Of a stretch of 64,000 nucleotides of DNA, positions 18,676 to 26,871 are shown piece by piece. The position numbers and the translations under genes were made by a program. This DNA comes from Salinicola acroporae. GTDB taxonomy: Bacteria > Pseudomonadota > Gammaproteobacteria > Pseudomonadales > Halomonadaceae. The notes below the pieces were generated by a model. It worked only from the letters and a program-made list of their open reading frames with translations, had not been told where the DNA came from and did no database searches. The first letter of the stretch is position 1; the number at the start of each line of letters is the position of its first letter. The stretch covers positions 62,001-126,000 of the forward strand of contig NZ_PZJW01000005.1 of the NCBI RefSeq assembly GCF_003206615.1. Direction: 5' to 3'.

Positions 18676-19547
18676 GTGACGATCTGGTTTTCGACTCGCC
18701 CTTCATCCTGGGCATGATGCGCCTCCACGAACGGCCCGAGTTCGACGACGTCGACAAGTTCGCGGATTGGCTGGAAGCCCGGGTGGATCAGGGTCTGCAC
18801 TGGTTCGATCACGCCGACAGCTACGGCAACCACCTGGGCGAGCAGCGCTTCGGCGAGGCACTGTCCCGTCGACCGTCGCTCAAGTCGAGGGTCCGGGTGG
18901 TGACCAAGGGCAATATCATCCTGCCGCATCGCGACACCTCGCCGTTCGGGGTCAAGCATTACGATACCTCCGAACGCCATCTCACCCAGGTCATCGATGG
19001 CTCACTCTCGCGCCTCGGTGTCGACCGGCTCGATCACTTCCTGCTCCACCGCCCGGACCCATTGATGGATACCGAAGCGACGGCCCGAGCCCTGGACGAC
19101 GCCATCGCCGCCGGCAAGGTCGGTGCCGTGGGAGTCTCCAACTTCCTCCCGGAGCAGTGGCGTCGCCTGCAGGCCGCCATGCACAATCGGCTCGGCGTCC
19201 ACCAGCTCGAGCTCTCGCTGGCGCATCCGGATGCCCTGTTCGACGGCTTCTACGACGCCATTCTGGCCGACGGCCTGGCGCCCATGGCCTGGTCTCCGCT
19301 GGGCGGCGGATCGGTCTTCGAGGACGTTCTCGGTACCGCGCTCTCGCGCCTCGCGGAGCAGCTCAACTCGACCACGGCGGGACTGGCGCTCGCCTGGCTG
19401 AGGCGGCTACCCGGCAAACCGGTGCCGGTGACCGGAACGTTGAATGAAAGGCGTATCGACAATTTGCTGCTGAGCGGTAATCTCGAACTCGATCGCCCAA
19501 CGTGGTTCGCGCTGCTCGAGGAAGCACGCAGTCACCGAGTGCCGTGA
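18672..19547 (+). CDS. Aldo/keto reductase (YdhF-like)
   Basis: A 291-aa NADPH-type aldo/keto reductase of the YdhF class. Catalytic residues are visible: Asp and Tyr in WFDHADSYGNH, Lys in VVTKGNI and His in FLLHRPDP. GKVGAVGVSNF and MAWSPLGGG are further family signatures. The start is a GTG at 18672 whose GTGA overlaps the stop of the mutarotase gene; no suitable ATG lies near, and GGAGG precedes at about ten bases. It is the last of four coupled genes in the edd operon, so its substrate may be a sugar or an aldehyde produced during sugar use, but this is inference. Confidence 0.87.
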   Translation: MSDDLVFDSPFILGMMRLHERPEFDDVDKFADWLEARVDQGLHWFDHADSYGNHLGEQRFGEALSRRPSLKSRVRVVTKGNIILPHRDTSPFGVKHYDTSERHLTQVIDGSLSRLGVDRLDHFLLHRPDPLMDTEATARALDDAIAAGKVGAVGVSNFLPEQWRRLQAAMHNRLGVHQLELSLAHPDALFDGFYDAILADGLAPMAWSPLGGGSVFEDVLGTALSRLAEQLNSTTAGLALAWLRRLPGKPVPVTGTLNERRIDNLLLSGNLELDRPTWFALLEEARSHRVP

Positions 19548-19610
19548 TGACGTTCGATGTGTGCAATGCCCGCATCCCAGATTCCCGTTAGACAAGAGAG
19601 TCGGTAACCC

Positions 19611-20579
19611 ATGACCCCCATCATCGCGTTCGGCGAAGCCCTCGTCGACATGTTGTCCAGCCGTCTGGGCGACGACAGCGGTCCCGAGACCTTCACGCCC
19701 TATGCCGGCGGTGCGCCAGCCAATGCCGCCGTGGCCTGCGCCCGCCAGGGCATTCCCAGCCTCTTCCTGGGCATGATCGGTGACGACCGTTTCGGCGACT
19801 TCCTGGTCGACGAACTGACCCGCTACGGGGTCGACACCCAGCACGTGGTGCGAACCCGCGAAGCCCGCACTGCCCTGGCATTCGTCTCCCGCGATGGCCA
19901 GGGAGAGCGCCGGTTCGATTTCTATCGCCCTCCCGCCGCTGACCTGCTCTATCGCCGGGAACACCTGCCGCCCGGCATTTTCACCGAACCGGCCCTGGTC
20001 CACCTGTGCAGCAACAGCCTGACCGATGCCGCCATCGCCCGCACCACCCTCGACCTCGCCAGCATCGCCCGCCGCGGCGGCTGCCTGATCAGCGTCGATG
20101 TCAATCTGCGCGCGATGTTGTGGCCCCAGGGCAATGTCGATATCGCGCTGGTCGAACAGTTGCTCGAACGGGCCCATCTCATCAAGCTCTCCACCGAAGA
20201 ACTGGATGCGCTTCGCGGTGATCGCAGTGCCGAGGAGTGGATCAGCGCCAGGCTGGCCAAGGGTGCCCGACTGATCGTGATCACCGACGGCCCGGGGCCA
20301 GTGACCGCCCATCTGGCGGACCGTCAGCTTCAATCGGTGCCTCCCAGCGTCCAGGCGGTCGACACCACCGCCGCTGGCGACGCCTTCATCGGTGGCCTGC
20401 TGGCGTCCCTGTCCCGAGCCGAGGTGGCCTGCGAGACCCTGGGCGACTGGCTGGCCGACGACACCAAGCTGAACGACGCCCTGGCCTTCGCCTGCCGCTG
20501 CGGCGCCTTCGCGGCGACGCGACCCGGCGCATTCGTCTCGCTGCCGGGCACCTCAGACCTCCACGATCTCCCGAGCTGA
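19611..20579 (+). CDS. PfkB-family carbohydrate kinase (fructokinase-like)
   Basis: A 322-aa ribokinase/PfkB-fold sugar kinase, best matched to bacterial fructokinases. The N-terminal signature is PYAGGAPANAAVACARQG (substrate-binding GG). SVDVNLRAMLWP and LSTEELDALRG are typical of fructokinases, and DTTAAGDAFIGGLLAS is the C-terminal PfkB signature with the catalytic Asp in GDAF. It lies 63 bp after the aldo/keto reductase on the same strand, so it may extend the edd operon; fructose 6-phosphate would enter the ED route after isomerisation. Its 3' end overlaps the 3' end of the opposing LysR gene by 27 bp. Substrate is not certain. Confidence 0.88.
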   Translation: MTPIIAFGEALVDMLSSRLGDDSGPETFTPYAGGAPANAAVACARQGIPSLFLGMIGDDRFGDFLVDELTRYGVDTQHVVRTREARTALAFVSRDGQGERRFDFYRPPAADLLYRREHLPPGIFTEPALVHLCSNSLTDAAIARTTLDLASIARRGGCLISVDVNLRAMLWPQGNVDIALVEQLLERAHLIKLSTEELDALRGDRSAEEWISARLAKGARLIVITDGPGPVTAHLADRQLQSVPPSVQAVDTTAAGDAFIGGLLASLSRAEVACETLGDWLADDTKLNDALAFACRCGAFAATRPGAFVSLPGTSDLHDLPS

Positions 20580-21449
20580 ATCCTCCATCAGGGCGTGAAA
20601 AGCGCTCGCGGTCGAGGAAAGCTGCTGGTCGGCGCGCTTCACGACGCCGACCGGCCGCTCGATCGCCGGCTCGGAAAGCGCCAGACAGCGCACGCCAAGC
20701 GCCTCCATCTGGGCGCGGCACAGGGCCGGCACCGCGCTCACGCCCAAGCCCTTGCCGACCAGTTGGCCGACCGTGGCCAATTGATGGCTCTCCAACTCCA
20801 CCGGTAGCGTCATGCCGTGCCGCGACAGCTGCTGCTCCAGCATCACCCGCACCTGAGATGGCCGCTGCAGGGTGATGAACGGGTATGCCAGCAGCGCCGA
20901 CCAGGTCGTCGACGCCCGCGCGGCGAGCGGCGATGTCGGCGGCACCGCCGCCACGAAGCGATCGTGATGGAGCGGAGTGAATGAAAGTGCCGGCTGGCGC
21001 GGCGGCTCGAAGGCGATCCCGAACTCCACGCGCTGGGCCAGCACCATCTCCACCACCTGCTCATTGATCACATCGTGGATGGTGACGCTGATGCGCGGGT
21101 AGCGCTGGCGAAAGTCTGCGATCAATGGCGGCAGGCAGTTCGAGGCAAAGGATGGCATGGCGGCAATCGCCAGATGCCCCTGCTGCAGATGAAAACGCCG
21201 CCTCATGGCATCCTCGGCATCATCCCACTCGGCCAGCAGCCGACGCGCCAACGGCAGCAGCGCCTCGCCTTCGGGGGTGAGTCGCACCTGGCGAGTGGTG
21301 CGCGAGAACAGCGCCCCGCCGAGCTGCGACTCCAGCGACTTCACCGCCAGACTCAGCGCCGACTGGGTCACGTGCAGCCGCTCGCAGGCCTGCGCGAAAC
21401 TCAGTGTCTGCGCCACGGCAAGGAAGGCGCGGAGTTGCTTGATGGTCAT
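20553..21449 (-). CDS. LysR-family regulator divergent to the ketone-body operon
   Basis: A 298-aa LysR-type regulator. The winged helix-turn-helix is at residues 1-60 ([43 protein letters not shown]). An effector-binding domain of two alpha/beta lobes follows. The ATG at 21449 is preferred; the preceding TTG is only one codon longer. It diverges from scoA across 110 bp containing the palindrome CTCATTGATGAG, the standard layout for a LysR regulator and its target. It likely activates the CoA-transferase/thiolase genes, with acetoacetate or a related metabolite as effector; this is inference. Its 3' end overlaps that of the sugar kinase. Confidence 0.9.
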   Translation of the reverse strand: MTIKQLRAFLAVAQTLSFAQACERLHVTQSALSLAVKSLESQLGGALFSRTTRQVRLTPEGEALLPLARRLLAEWDDAEDAMRRRFHLQQGHLAIAAMPSFASNCLPPLIADFRQRYPRISVTIHDVINEQVVEMVLAQRVEFGIAFEPPRQPALSFTPLHHDRFVAAVPPTSPLAARASTTWSALLAYPFITLQRPSQVRVMLEQQLSRHGMTLPVELESHQLATVGQLVGKGLGVSAVPALCRAQMEALGVRCLALSEPAIERPVGVVKRADQQLSSTASAFHALMEDSAREIVEV

Positions 21450-21457
21450 CAAAACGC

Positions 21458-21469
21458 CTCATTGATGAG
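21458..21469. promoter_or_regulatory. Candidate LysR operator upstream of scoA
   Basis: CTCATTGATGAG is a perfect inverted repeat (CTCAT and ATGAG around TG) lying 9 bp before the LysR start codon, within the 110-bp divergent promoter region. An AT-rich stretch with promoter-like sequence follows toward scoA. LysR sites often sit in such a place and are imperfect dyads. Assignment rests on symmetry and position only. Confidence 0.45.
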
Positions 21470-21559
21470 AAAAACTCGACAATTATCGGCGAAAATAAAT
21501 TTAATAACAGCGCGGCGAGCGGTCATAGTCTACTCAGGACACAACAACCGAGGCTCGCC

Positions 21560-22306
21560 ATGACCCAGCATGCCAGTACCCAGACGCGCCCCGCCGGGAC
21601 GCGCGACGGAAAATGCTACGAGAGCGCCCAGGCCGCCCTCGATGACCTGATCGAGGATGGTATGACCCTGGCCGTCGGCGGCTTCGGCCTGTGCGGCATC
21701 CCCGAATCGCTGATCGCGGCCCTGCGCGACACCGGCAAGAAGAACCTGACGGTGGCCAGCAACAATGCCGGCGTCGACGGCTTCGGCCTCGGGTTGCTGC
21801 TCGAGTCGCGCCAGATCCGCAAGATGCTCTCCTCCTACGTGGGCGAAAACAAGGAGTTCGAGCGCCAATACCTCTCCGGCGAACTCGAGCTGGAGTTCTG
21901 CCCCCAGGGCACCCTGGCCGAGCGACTGCGCGCAGGTGGCGCCGGCATCGCGGCCTTCTTCACCAAGACCGGCTACGGCACCAAGATCGCCGAAGGCAAG
22001 GAAGTGCGCGAGTTCGACGGCGAGCATTACGTCATGGAGCGCGGCCTGCCGGTCGACGTAGCGCTGGTCAAGGCCCAGGTCGCCGACAAGGCTGGCAACC
22101 TGCGCTTCAACAAGACCGCGCGCAACTTCAATCCGCTGGCCGCCATGGCCGGCAGGATCTGTGTGGCCGAGGTGGAGGAGATCGTCGAGACCGGCGCCAT
22201 CGACCCTGACGACATCCACCTGCCGGGCATCTTCGTGCACCGCATCGTGCATAACCCGACACCGGAAAAACGCATCGAGAAACGCACGCTCAGGGAGGGA
22301 AACTGA
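21560..22306 (+). CDS. scoA: Succinyl-CoA:3-ketoacid CoA-transferase subunit A
   Basis: The alpha subunit (248 aa) of the CoA-transferase that activates acetoacetate to acetoacetyl-CoA at the expense of succinyl-CoA. Segments typical of this family are [66 protein letters not shown] and FFTKTGYGT. It is followed one base after its stop by scoB, so the two subunits are made together. The divergent LysR gene is the likely regulator. With the thiolase next in line it forms a complete acetoacetate-to-acetyl-CoA route. Confidence 0.94.
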   Translation: MTQHASTQTRPAGTRDGKCYESAQAALDDLIEDGMTLAVGGFGLCGIPESLIAALRDTGKKNLTVASNNAGVDGFGLGLLLESRQIRKMLSSYVGENKEFERQYLSGELELEFCPQGTLAERLRAGGAGIAAFFTKTGYGTKIAEGKEVREFDGEHYVMERGLPVDVALVKAQVADKAGNLRFNKTARNFNPLAAMAGRICVAEVEEIVETGAIDPDDIHLPGIFVHRIVHNPTPEKRIEKRTLREGN

Positions 22307-22307
22307 G

Positions 22308-22955
22308 ATGCCCTGGAACAAGGAACAGATGGCGCAACGCGCCGCCGGCGAGCTTCGGGACGGCTTCTACGTCAACCTGGGCATCGGCCAGCCGACACTG
22401 GTGGCGAACTACATACCCGACGGCATGGAAGTCTGGCTGCAGTCAGAGAACGGTCTGCTCGGCATCGGCCCTTTCCCTACCGAGGAAACCCTCGACCCCG
22501 ACCTGATCAACGCCGGCAAGCAGACGGTCACCGCCCTGCCCGGCTCGAGCTACTTCGACAACGCCGAGTCGTTCGCGATGATCCGCGGTGGCAAGATCAA
22601 TCTGGCGATCCTGGGCGCCATGCAGGTCTCCGAGCAGGGAGACCTCGCCAACTGGATGATCCCCGGCAAGATGGTCAAGGGCATGGGTGGCGCCATGGAC
22701 CTGGTCGCCGGCGTGCAGCGCGTGGTGGTATTGATGAGCCATACCGCCAAGGGCGAGCACAAGATCCTGGAAGCATGCAATCTGCCACTGACCGGAGTCG
22801 GGGTGGTAGATCGCATCATCACCGATCTCGGCGTGATGGACATCACCGACAAGGGGCTGGCACTGGTCGAGCTGGCGCCCGATGTCACGATCGAGGAGAT
22901 TCGCGACGCCACCGGCTGCGAGCTGATCGATCAGCGGGAGGCCTCCCATGGCTGA
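22308..22955 (+). CDS. scoB: Succinyl-CoA:3-ketoacid CoA-transferase subunit B
   Basis: The beta subunit (215 aa), which carries the catalytic glutamate in [30 protein letters not shown] and [17 protein letters not shown] are further family signatures. Translation starts at the ATG one base after the scoA stop, with GGAGGGAAACTGAG just before it. The stop overlaps the start of the thiolase gene by eight bases. Function is as for subunit A: a ping-pong transfer of CoA through a glutamyl-CoA thioester, in the cytoplasm. Confidence 0.95.
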   Translation: MPWNKEQMAQRAAGELRDGFYVNLGIGQPTLVANYIPDGMEVWLQSENGLLGIGPFPTEETLDPDLINAGKQTVTALPGSSYFDNAESFAMIRGGKINLAILGAMQVSEQGDLANWMIPGKMVKGMGGAMDLVAGVQRVVVLMSHTAKGEHKILEACNLPLTGVGVVDRIITDLGVMDITDKGLALVELAPDVTIEEIRDATGCELIDQREASHG

Positions 22956-24147
22956 TGTCAACGCGACCACCCTGCGCGACGTGGTCATCGTCGCGGCCAC
23001 GCGCACGCCGATCGGCACCTTCCAGGGGGGGCTTGCCAGCGTTCCCGCGGTGACCCTGGGCGCGACTGCCATCCGTCGCGTCCTCGAGGGCATCGACCCC
23101 GCCGGCGTCGATGAAGTGATCATGGGCCATGTGCTGCGCGCGGGCCTTGGCCAGAACACCGCGCGCCAGGCTTCCATCGAAGCCGGCTTGCCGGACAACG
23201 TGCCAGCGATGACGGTCGACAAGGTCTGCGGCTCAGGCCTCAAGGCCGTGCATCTGGCCGTCCAGGCGATCCGCTGCGGCGATGCCGAAACCATCGTGGC
23301 TGGCGGCATGGAGAGCATGAGCCTGGCGCCCTACGTGTTGCCCAAGGCGCGTACCGGACTGCGCATGGGCCACGCCGAGCTTCTCGACAGCATGATTCAT
23401 GACGGCCTGTGGGACGCCTTCAACGACTACCACATGGGCATCACCGCAGAGAACGTGGCCGAGCAGTGGGATATCTCCCGCCACGATCAGGACGCCTACG
23501 CCGCGGAATCCCAGCGGCGTGCCTCGGCGGCGCGGGAATCCGGCCGCTTCGATGCCGAGATCACCCCGGTCAGCGTGCCTCAGCGACGCGGCGATCCCAT
23601 CGTGATCGAACGTGACGAGCAGCCGCGCGACGGTGTCACCGTCGAGTCGCTGGGCAAGCTCAAGCCGGCCTTCTCCAAGAGCGGCAGCGTTACCGCCGGC
23701 AATGCGTCGTCGCTCAACGATGGCGCCGCTGCCCTGCTGATCATGAGTGCAGACCGTGCCGCCAAGCTTGGGCTTCCGGTCCTTGCCACCATCCGCGCCT
23801 ACGCCAACGCCGCCGTCGACCCGGCGACCATGGGTATCGGCCCGGTCCCGGCGACTCGACGCTGCCTGCGGCGAGCCGGCTGGACGATCGACGATCTGGA
23901 CCTGATCGAGGCCAATGAGGCATTCGCCGCTCAGACGCTGGCCGTGGCCAAGGATCTGGGGTGGAGCCAGGACAAGGTCAACGTCAATGGTGGCGCCATC
24001 GCGCTGGGCCATCCTATTGGCGCTTCCGGCGCTCGAATTCTGGTGACGCTACTGCACGAAATGCAACGTCGCGATGCCAAGCGCGGCTTGGCGACGCTCT
24101 GCATTGGCGGTGGCCAGGGGGTGGCCACCGCCATCGAACGGAACTGA
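22948..24147 (+). CDS. atoB: Acetyl-CoA C-acetyltransferase (thiolase)
   Basis: A 399-aa thiolase that cleaves acetoacetyl-CoA to two acetyl-CoA or runs in reverse. The nucleophilic cysteine lies in [15 protein letters not shown], the GHP histidine in [19 protein letters not shown], and the second cysteine in [19 protein letters not shown] and NEAF ([10 protein letters not shown]) are intact. Its start overlaps scoB by eight bases. In context it completes acetoacetate degradation; it could also feed poly-3-hydroxybutyrate synthesis, but no pha genes are adjacent. The acetoacetate released by carnitine breakdown at 57-62 kb would be a natural substrate source. Confidence 0.94.
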   Translation: MADVNATTLRDVVIVAATRTPIGTFQGGLASVPAVTLGATAIRRVLEGIDPAGVDEVIMGHVLRAGLGQNTARQASIEAGLPDNVPAMTVDKVCGSGLKAVHLAVQAIRCGDAETIVAGGMESMSLAPYVLPKARTGLRMGHAELLDSMIHDGLWDAFNDYHMGITAENVAEQWDISRHDQDAYAAESQRRASAARESGRFDAEITPVSVPQRRGDPIVIERDEQPRDGVTVESLGKLKPAFSKSGSVTAGNASSLNDGAAALLIMSADRAAKLGLPVLATIRAYANAAVDPATMGIGPVPATRRCLRRAGWTIDDLDLIEANEAFAAQTLAVAKDLGWSQDKVNVNGGAIALGHPIGASGARILVTLLHEMQRRDAKRGLATLCIGGGQGVATAIERN

Positions 24148-24162
24148 ACGCCCATTCGACGC

Positions 24163-24193
24163 GCGGCCGGGTGCCCATGGGGCGCCTGGCCGC
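24163..24193. terminator. GC-rich hairpin between convergent thiolase and 3-hydroxybutyrate dehydrogenase genes
   Basis: GCGGCC (24163-24168) pairs with GGCCGC (24188-24193), with a GC-rich loop that can extend the pairing. It lies in the 62-bp gap between two genes that end toward each other, where a bidirectional terminator would be expected. No T run follows on either strand, so the call is weak. Confidence 0.35.
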
Positions 24194-24209
24194 TTGCGAC
24201 GACTGCCTC

Positions 24210-24971
24210 TCAGCGCGCCGTCCACCCCAGGTCGATGGCCCAATCCGCACCGGTGACGGCAGAGGCCTGATCTGAGACGAGGTAGGCCACGACGCTGGCG
24301 ACTTCCTGCGGCTCGATGAGTCGCTTGATGGCGGCCCCACTCAGCATGATCTTCTCGATGACCTCCGACTCATCCATCCGATTGAGCGTCGCCTGATCTG
24401 CGATCTGGCGCTCCACCAGCGGCGTGCGCACGTAGGCCGGGCAGATCGCATTGGCAGTGATGCCATGCTCGCCGCCTTCCAGCGCGGCAGTTCGTGTCAG
24501 GCCAATGAGCCCATGCTTGGCGCTGACATAGGCCGATTTTCCCGGGGATGCCACGTTGGCATGGATGGAGGCGATATTGATGATCCGCCCCCACGCCTTT
24601 TCGCGCATATGCGGCCACGCGGCCTGGGTCAGCAGAAATGGCGCGGTCAACATCAGATCGATGATCTTGCGCCACTTGTCCGGCGGAAAGTGCTCGATAT
24701 CGGCGACATGCTGGATGCCGGCGTTGTTGACGAGGATATCGACGCCGCCGAGACGTTCTACCGCCACATCGATCACCCGGGCGCACTGCTCACCCTCGGT
24801 GAGATCGGCTTCGAGAAAGGTGGCACCCACGGCTTCCGCCACGGCCTTGCCTGCGGGATTGGCGTCAACGGCCATCACGCGAATGCCCTGGGCCGCAAGA
24901 TTTTCCACTACCGCACGCCCGATACCGCTGGTCGTGCCGGTCACTACCGCCACTCGAGAACGTTCACTCAT
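24210..24971 (-). CDS. 3-hydroxybutyrate dehydrogenase (short-chain dehydrogenase)
   Basis: A 253-aa short-chain dehydrogenase that interconverts 3-hydroxybutyrate and acetoacetate with NAD. The NAD-binding loop is VVTGTTSGIGRAV, the NNAG motif is LVNNAGIQHVADIEHFP, and the catalytic YxxxK is in SAYVSAKHGLIG. The substrate-region sequence IQHVADIEHFPPDKW and AICPAYVRTPLVERQI is highly typical of 3-hydroxybutyrate dehydrogenases. The ATG at 24971 follows AGGAG. It converges on the scoAB-thiolase operon, completing a ketone-body set (3-hydroxybutyrate to acetoacetate to acetyl-CoA). Symbol left blank because bdhA and hbdH are both used. Confidence 0.92.
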   Translation of the reverse strand: MSERSRVAVVTGTTSGIGRAVVENLAAQGIRVMAVDANPAGKAVAEAVGATFLEADLTEGEQCARVIDVAVERLGGVDILVNNAGIQHVADIEHFPPDKWRKIIDLMLTAPFLLTQAAWPHMREKAWGRIINIASIHANVASPGKSAYVSAKHGLIGLTRTAALEGGEHGITANAICPAYVRTPLVERQIADQATLNRMDESEVIEKIMLSGAAIKRLIEPQEVASVVAYLVSDQASAVTGADWAIDLGWTAR

Positions 24972-25468
24972 GCCGTCGCTCCTGTCTTGGAAGAGGGATT
25001 CCCTGAAGACGCAGTCTGGAACAGTCAGAGGACGAGGGGTATCCGTCGAAAGCCTTGAGCCAGTCGAGCAGCATGAGGTCACCAGGCTGTCGAGGCGCGC
25101 CCGAACCGGCAATCGCCGCCCCAGGCGCTAAGCGCTGTCTGGAAAGTCGACGAGCGAAGGCCAGAGTCAGGCCCGTTCCCGACGGGCCAACGCAATTCCC
25201 ACATCCTTGGGGATCGCAAGGCGGGATCGGTGACAAATCGTCGGGATTGACGATTTGGGCAGTTCCAGCTACGCGAAGCGCGAGTGACCGGGATATCGCG
25301 GGTCCCAGGCGGAGTTTACGCGGTGTCAACGAGCATGTGACTCGCTCCGCTCGCTTTTCGGGGCGTCCCACGGCCGTTCTCGACGTCGTTCAGCGAGCCG
25401 ACTCTAACGCCGTGGGCGAGCGCAGACAGCTTTCAGACACTGCCTGATCATCAGCGCCGCCCCGTGTC
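24972..25468. other. Non-coding interval with two perfect hairpins
   Basis: About 500 bp without a credible gene. The open frames on both strands look compositionally odd and match no family I know. Two clean hairpins lie 45 bp apart: GGCCCGT/ACGGGCC (25170-25188, five-base loop) and CAAATCGTC/GACGATTTG (25234-25257, six-base loop). Neither is followed by a T run. The 3-hydroxybutyrate dehydrogenase promoter should lie at the left end, and the 3' end of the zwf-pgl-eda transcript at the right. The pair of hairpins could be a REP-like element or a transcript 3' structure. Confidence 0.45.
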
Positions 25469-26131
25469 TCAACGCGGATAGCGCTGCGTGGCCTCCCGGG
25501 TCAGGCGCGTGATGCCAGCCCAGTCCTCCCGGTCGATGAGCGACTTCGGCGCCATCCAGGAACCGCCGATGCACATCACGTTGGGCAGCGCGAGATAGTC
25601 GCCGGCGTTGTCCACCGTCACCCCACCGGTCGGACAGAACAGCGCCTCAGGCAACGGGCCGCCAAAGGATTTGAGCGCCTTGGCGCCACCGTTGGCTTCC
25701 GCCGGGAAGAACTTGAAGCGGCGATAGCCGTATTCCCACCCCGTGACGACCTCGGAAACCGTGGCCACACCGGGCAACAGCGGTATGCTGCTGGTAGTGC
25801 CGTGCTCGAACAGGGCTGGCGTCGTGCCGGGCGTGACGACGAAATCGACACCGAGCTCCTCGCAGATGCGATATTGATCGATGCTCAGTACCGTGCCGGC
25901 ACCCACCGTCACGTCGGGCAGTTGCTGGCGAATGCGCTTGATGGCGTCGACCGCACAGTCGGTGCGCAAGGTGATCTCGAGCACGTCGAGCCCGCCGTCG
26001 ACCAGCGCCTGCGCCAGCGGTACGGCATGTTCGAGGCGCTCGATGACCAGCACCGGAATGATCGCCGTGGACCGGCAGATCGCATCGAGGCGATCGGTCT
26101 GGGAAATCGGCAGTTGTGATTCGGATCGCAT
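25469..26131 (-). CDS. eda: KDPG aldolase (2-dehydro-3-deoxyphosphogluconate aldolase)
   Basis: The second ED enzyme (220 aa), splitting KDPG to pyruvate and glyceraldehyde 3-phosphate. The catalytic Glu52 is in LDVLEITLRT and the Schiff-base Lys140 in RRFKFFPAE. GAGTVLSIDQY, VVTPGTT and GGSWMAPK are also standard. It is the last gene of zwf-pgl-eda, 65 bp after pgl; the gap holds a G-rich repeat tract. The product glyceraldehyde 3-phosphate would be used by the gap gene of this window. Its own ribosome site is AGGAG eleven bases before the ATG, slightly long. Confidence 0.96.
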   Translation of the reverse strand: MRSESQLPISQTDRLDAICRSTAIIPVLVIERLEHAVPLAQALVDGGLDVLEITLRTDCAVDAIKRIRQQLPDVTVGAGTVLSIDQYRICEELGVDFVVTPGTTPALFEHGTTSSIPLLPGVATVSEVVTGWEYGYRRFKFFPAEANGGAKALKSFGGPLPEALFCPTGGVTVDNAGDYLALPNVMCIGGSWMAPKSLIDREDWAGITRLTREATQRYPR

Positions 26132-26166
26132 ATTGGAATGGCTCCTTTGATGGGTACCCGGCCCTC

Positions 26167-26192
26167 GGGCGGGCGGGGGCGGGCGGGGGCGG
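26167..26192. repeat. G-rich repeat tract (potential G-quadruplex) between pgl and eda
   Basis: The plus strand has five G runs (3, 3, 5, 3 and 5 bases) separated by single C residues; the ten-base block GGGCGGGGGC is repeated twice in tandem. It lies inside the zwf-pgl-eda operon, between the pgl stop and the eda ribosome site. The G-rich strand is the template for the leftward operon, so the mRNA carries the C-rich form. Confidence 0.8.
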
Positions 26193-26196
26193 CGCG

Positions 26197-26871
26197 TCAG
26201 GGCGCCCAGTAGAGGGTAAGCGGGCAGGTCAGGAAGGCACGGATCGGCAGTTCGCGAACATCGTCACCGCTGAGTGCCTGGGCCAGCACCGCCTTCTTGG
26301 CGTCGCCGACCAGATGCAGCGCGTGGCGACGCGCATCATGAAGCCGGGCCGCGCTCAGGGTGATGCGAGGCTGCGAGACGCTGGGCGCCCGCACGGCCAC
26401 GACGCTGTCATCCGTGCTCAATGCCAGCGAGAGCTCGCCGCTGTCCGGAAACAGCGAGGCGGTGTGACCGTCGTTGCCCATGCCGAGCACCACCAGGCTG
26501 GCCGGCCATGGTAGCGTGGCCAGACGGGCGGCGACCGTCGCCGCGCCCTGCTCCGGCGTAGGATCGGAGGTGATCAGCGAGTGAAAGGTCGCCGCCGCGG
26601 CCCGCCCGGTCAGCAGCGTCTCCCGGACCAGCCGCGCGTTGCTGTCGACGTGATCCTCGTGCACCCAGCGCTCGTCGGCGAGGGTGACATCGACCCGCGA
26701 CCACGCCACCGGCTGTTCGGCCAGCCGTCGCAGGAACGGCAGCGGGGTGGAACCGCCGGAGACGACCAGCAGCGCGCGCGGCTGGCTGGCCAGGTCCTCG
26801 GTCAATGCCTGGGCGGCGGCGGCGGCCAGTTGCGCGCCGATCTGCTCGCGGGCGTTCTCAGTAATCTTCAT
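26197..26871 (-). CDS. pgl: 6-phosphogluconolactonase
   Basis: A 224-aa DevB/SOL-type 6-phosphogluconolactonase hydrolysing the product of Zwf to 6-phosphogluconate. Signatures are [26 protein letters not shown], the [12 protein letters not shown] segment, [16 protein letters not shown] and [10 protein letters not shown]. The ATG at 26871 starts 14 bp inside the end of zwf, giving translational coupling; another ATG five codons upstream is possible but deeper in zwf. The gene sits between zwf and eda in the HexR-type operon. Cytoplasmic. Confidence 0.94.
   Translation of the reverse strand: MKITENAREQIGAQLAAAAAQALTEDLASQPRALLVVSGGSTPLPFLRRLAEQPVAWSRVDVTLADERWVHEDHVDSNARLVRETLLTGRAAAATFHSLITSDPTPEQGAATVAARLATLPWPASLVVLGMGNDGHTASLFPDSGELSLALSTDDSVVAVRAPSVSQPRITLSAARLHDARRHALHLVGDAKKAVLAQALSGDDVRELPIRAFLTCPLTLYWAP

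Noticed and set aside
24964-25371. A 135-codon leftward open frame overlapping the 3-hydroxybutyrate dehydrogenase start, and a rightward frame at 25055-25447
   Set aside because: Composition is Arg/Pro/Gly rich with no family resemblance, both frames cover the same DNA on opposite strands, and the leftward one would bury the well-supported ribosome site of the dehydrogenase.
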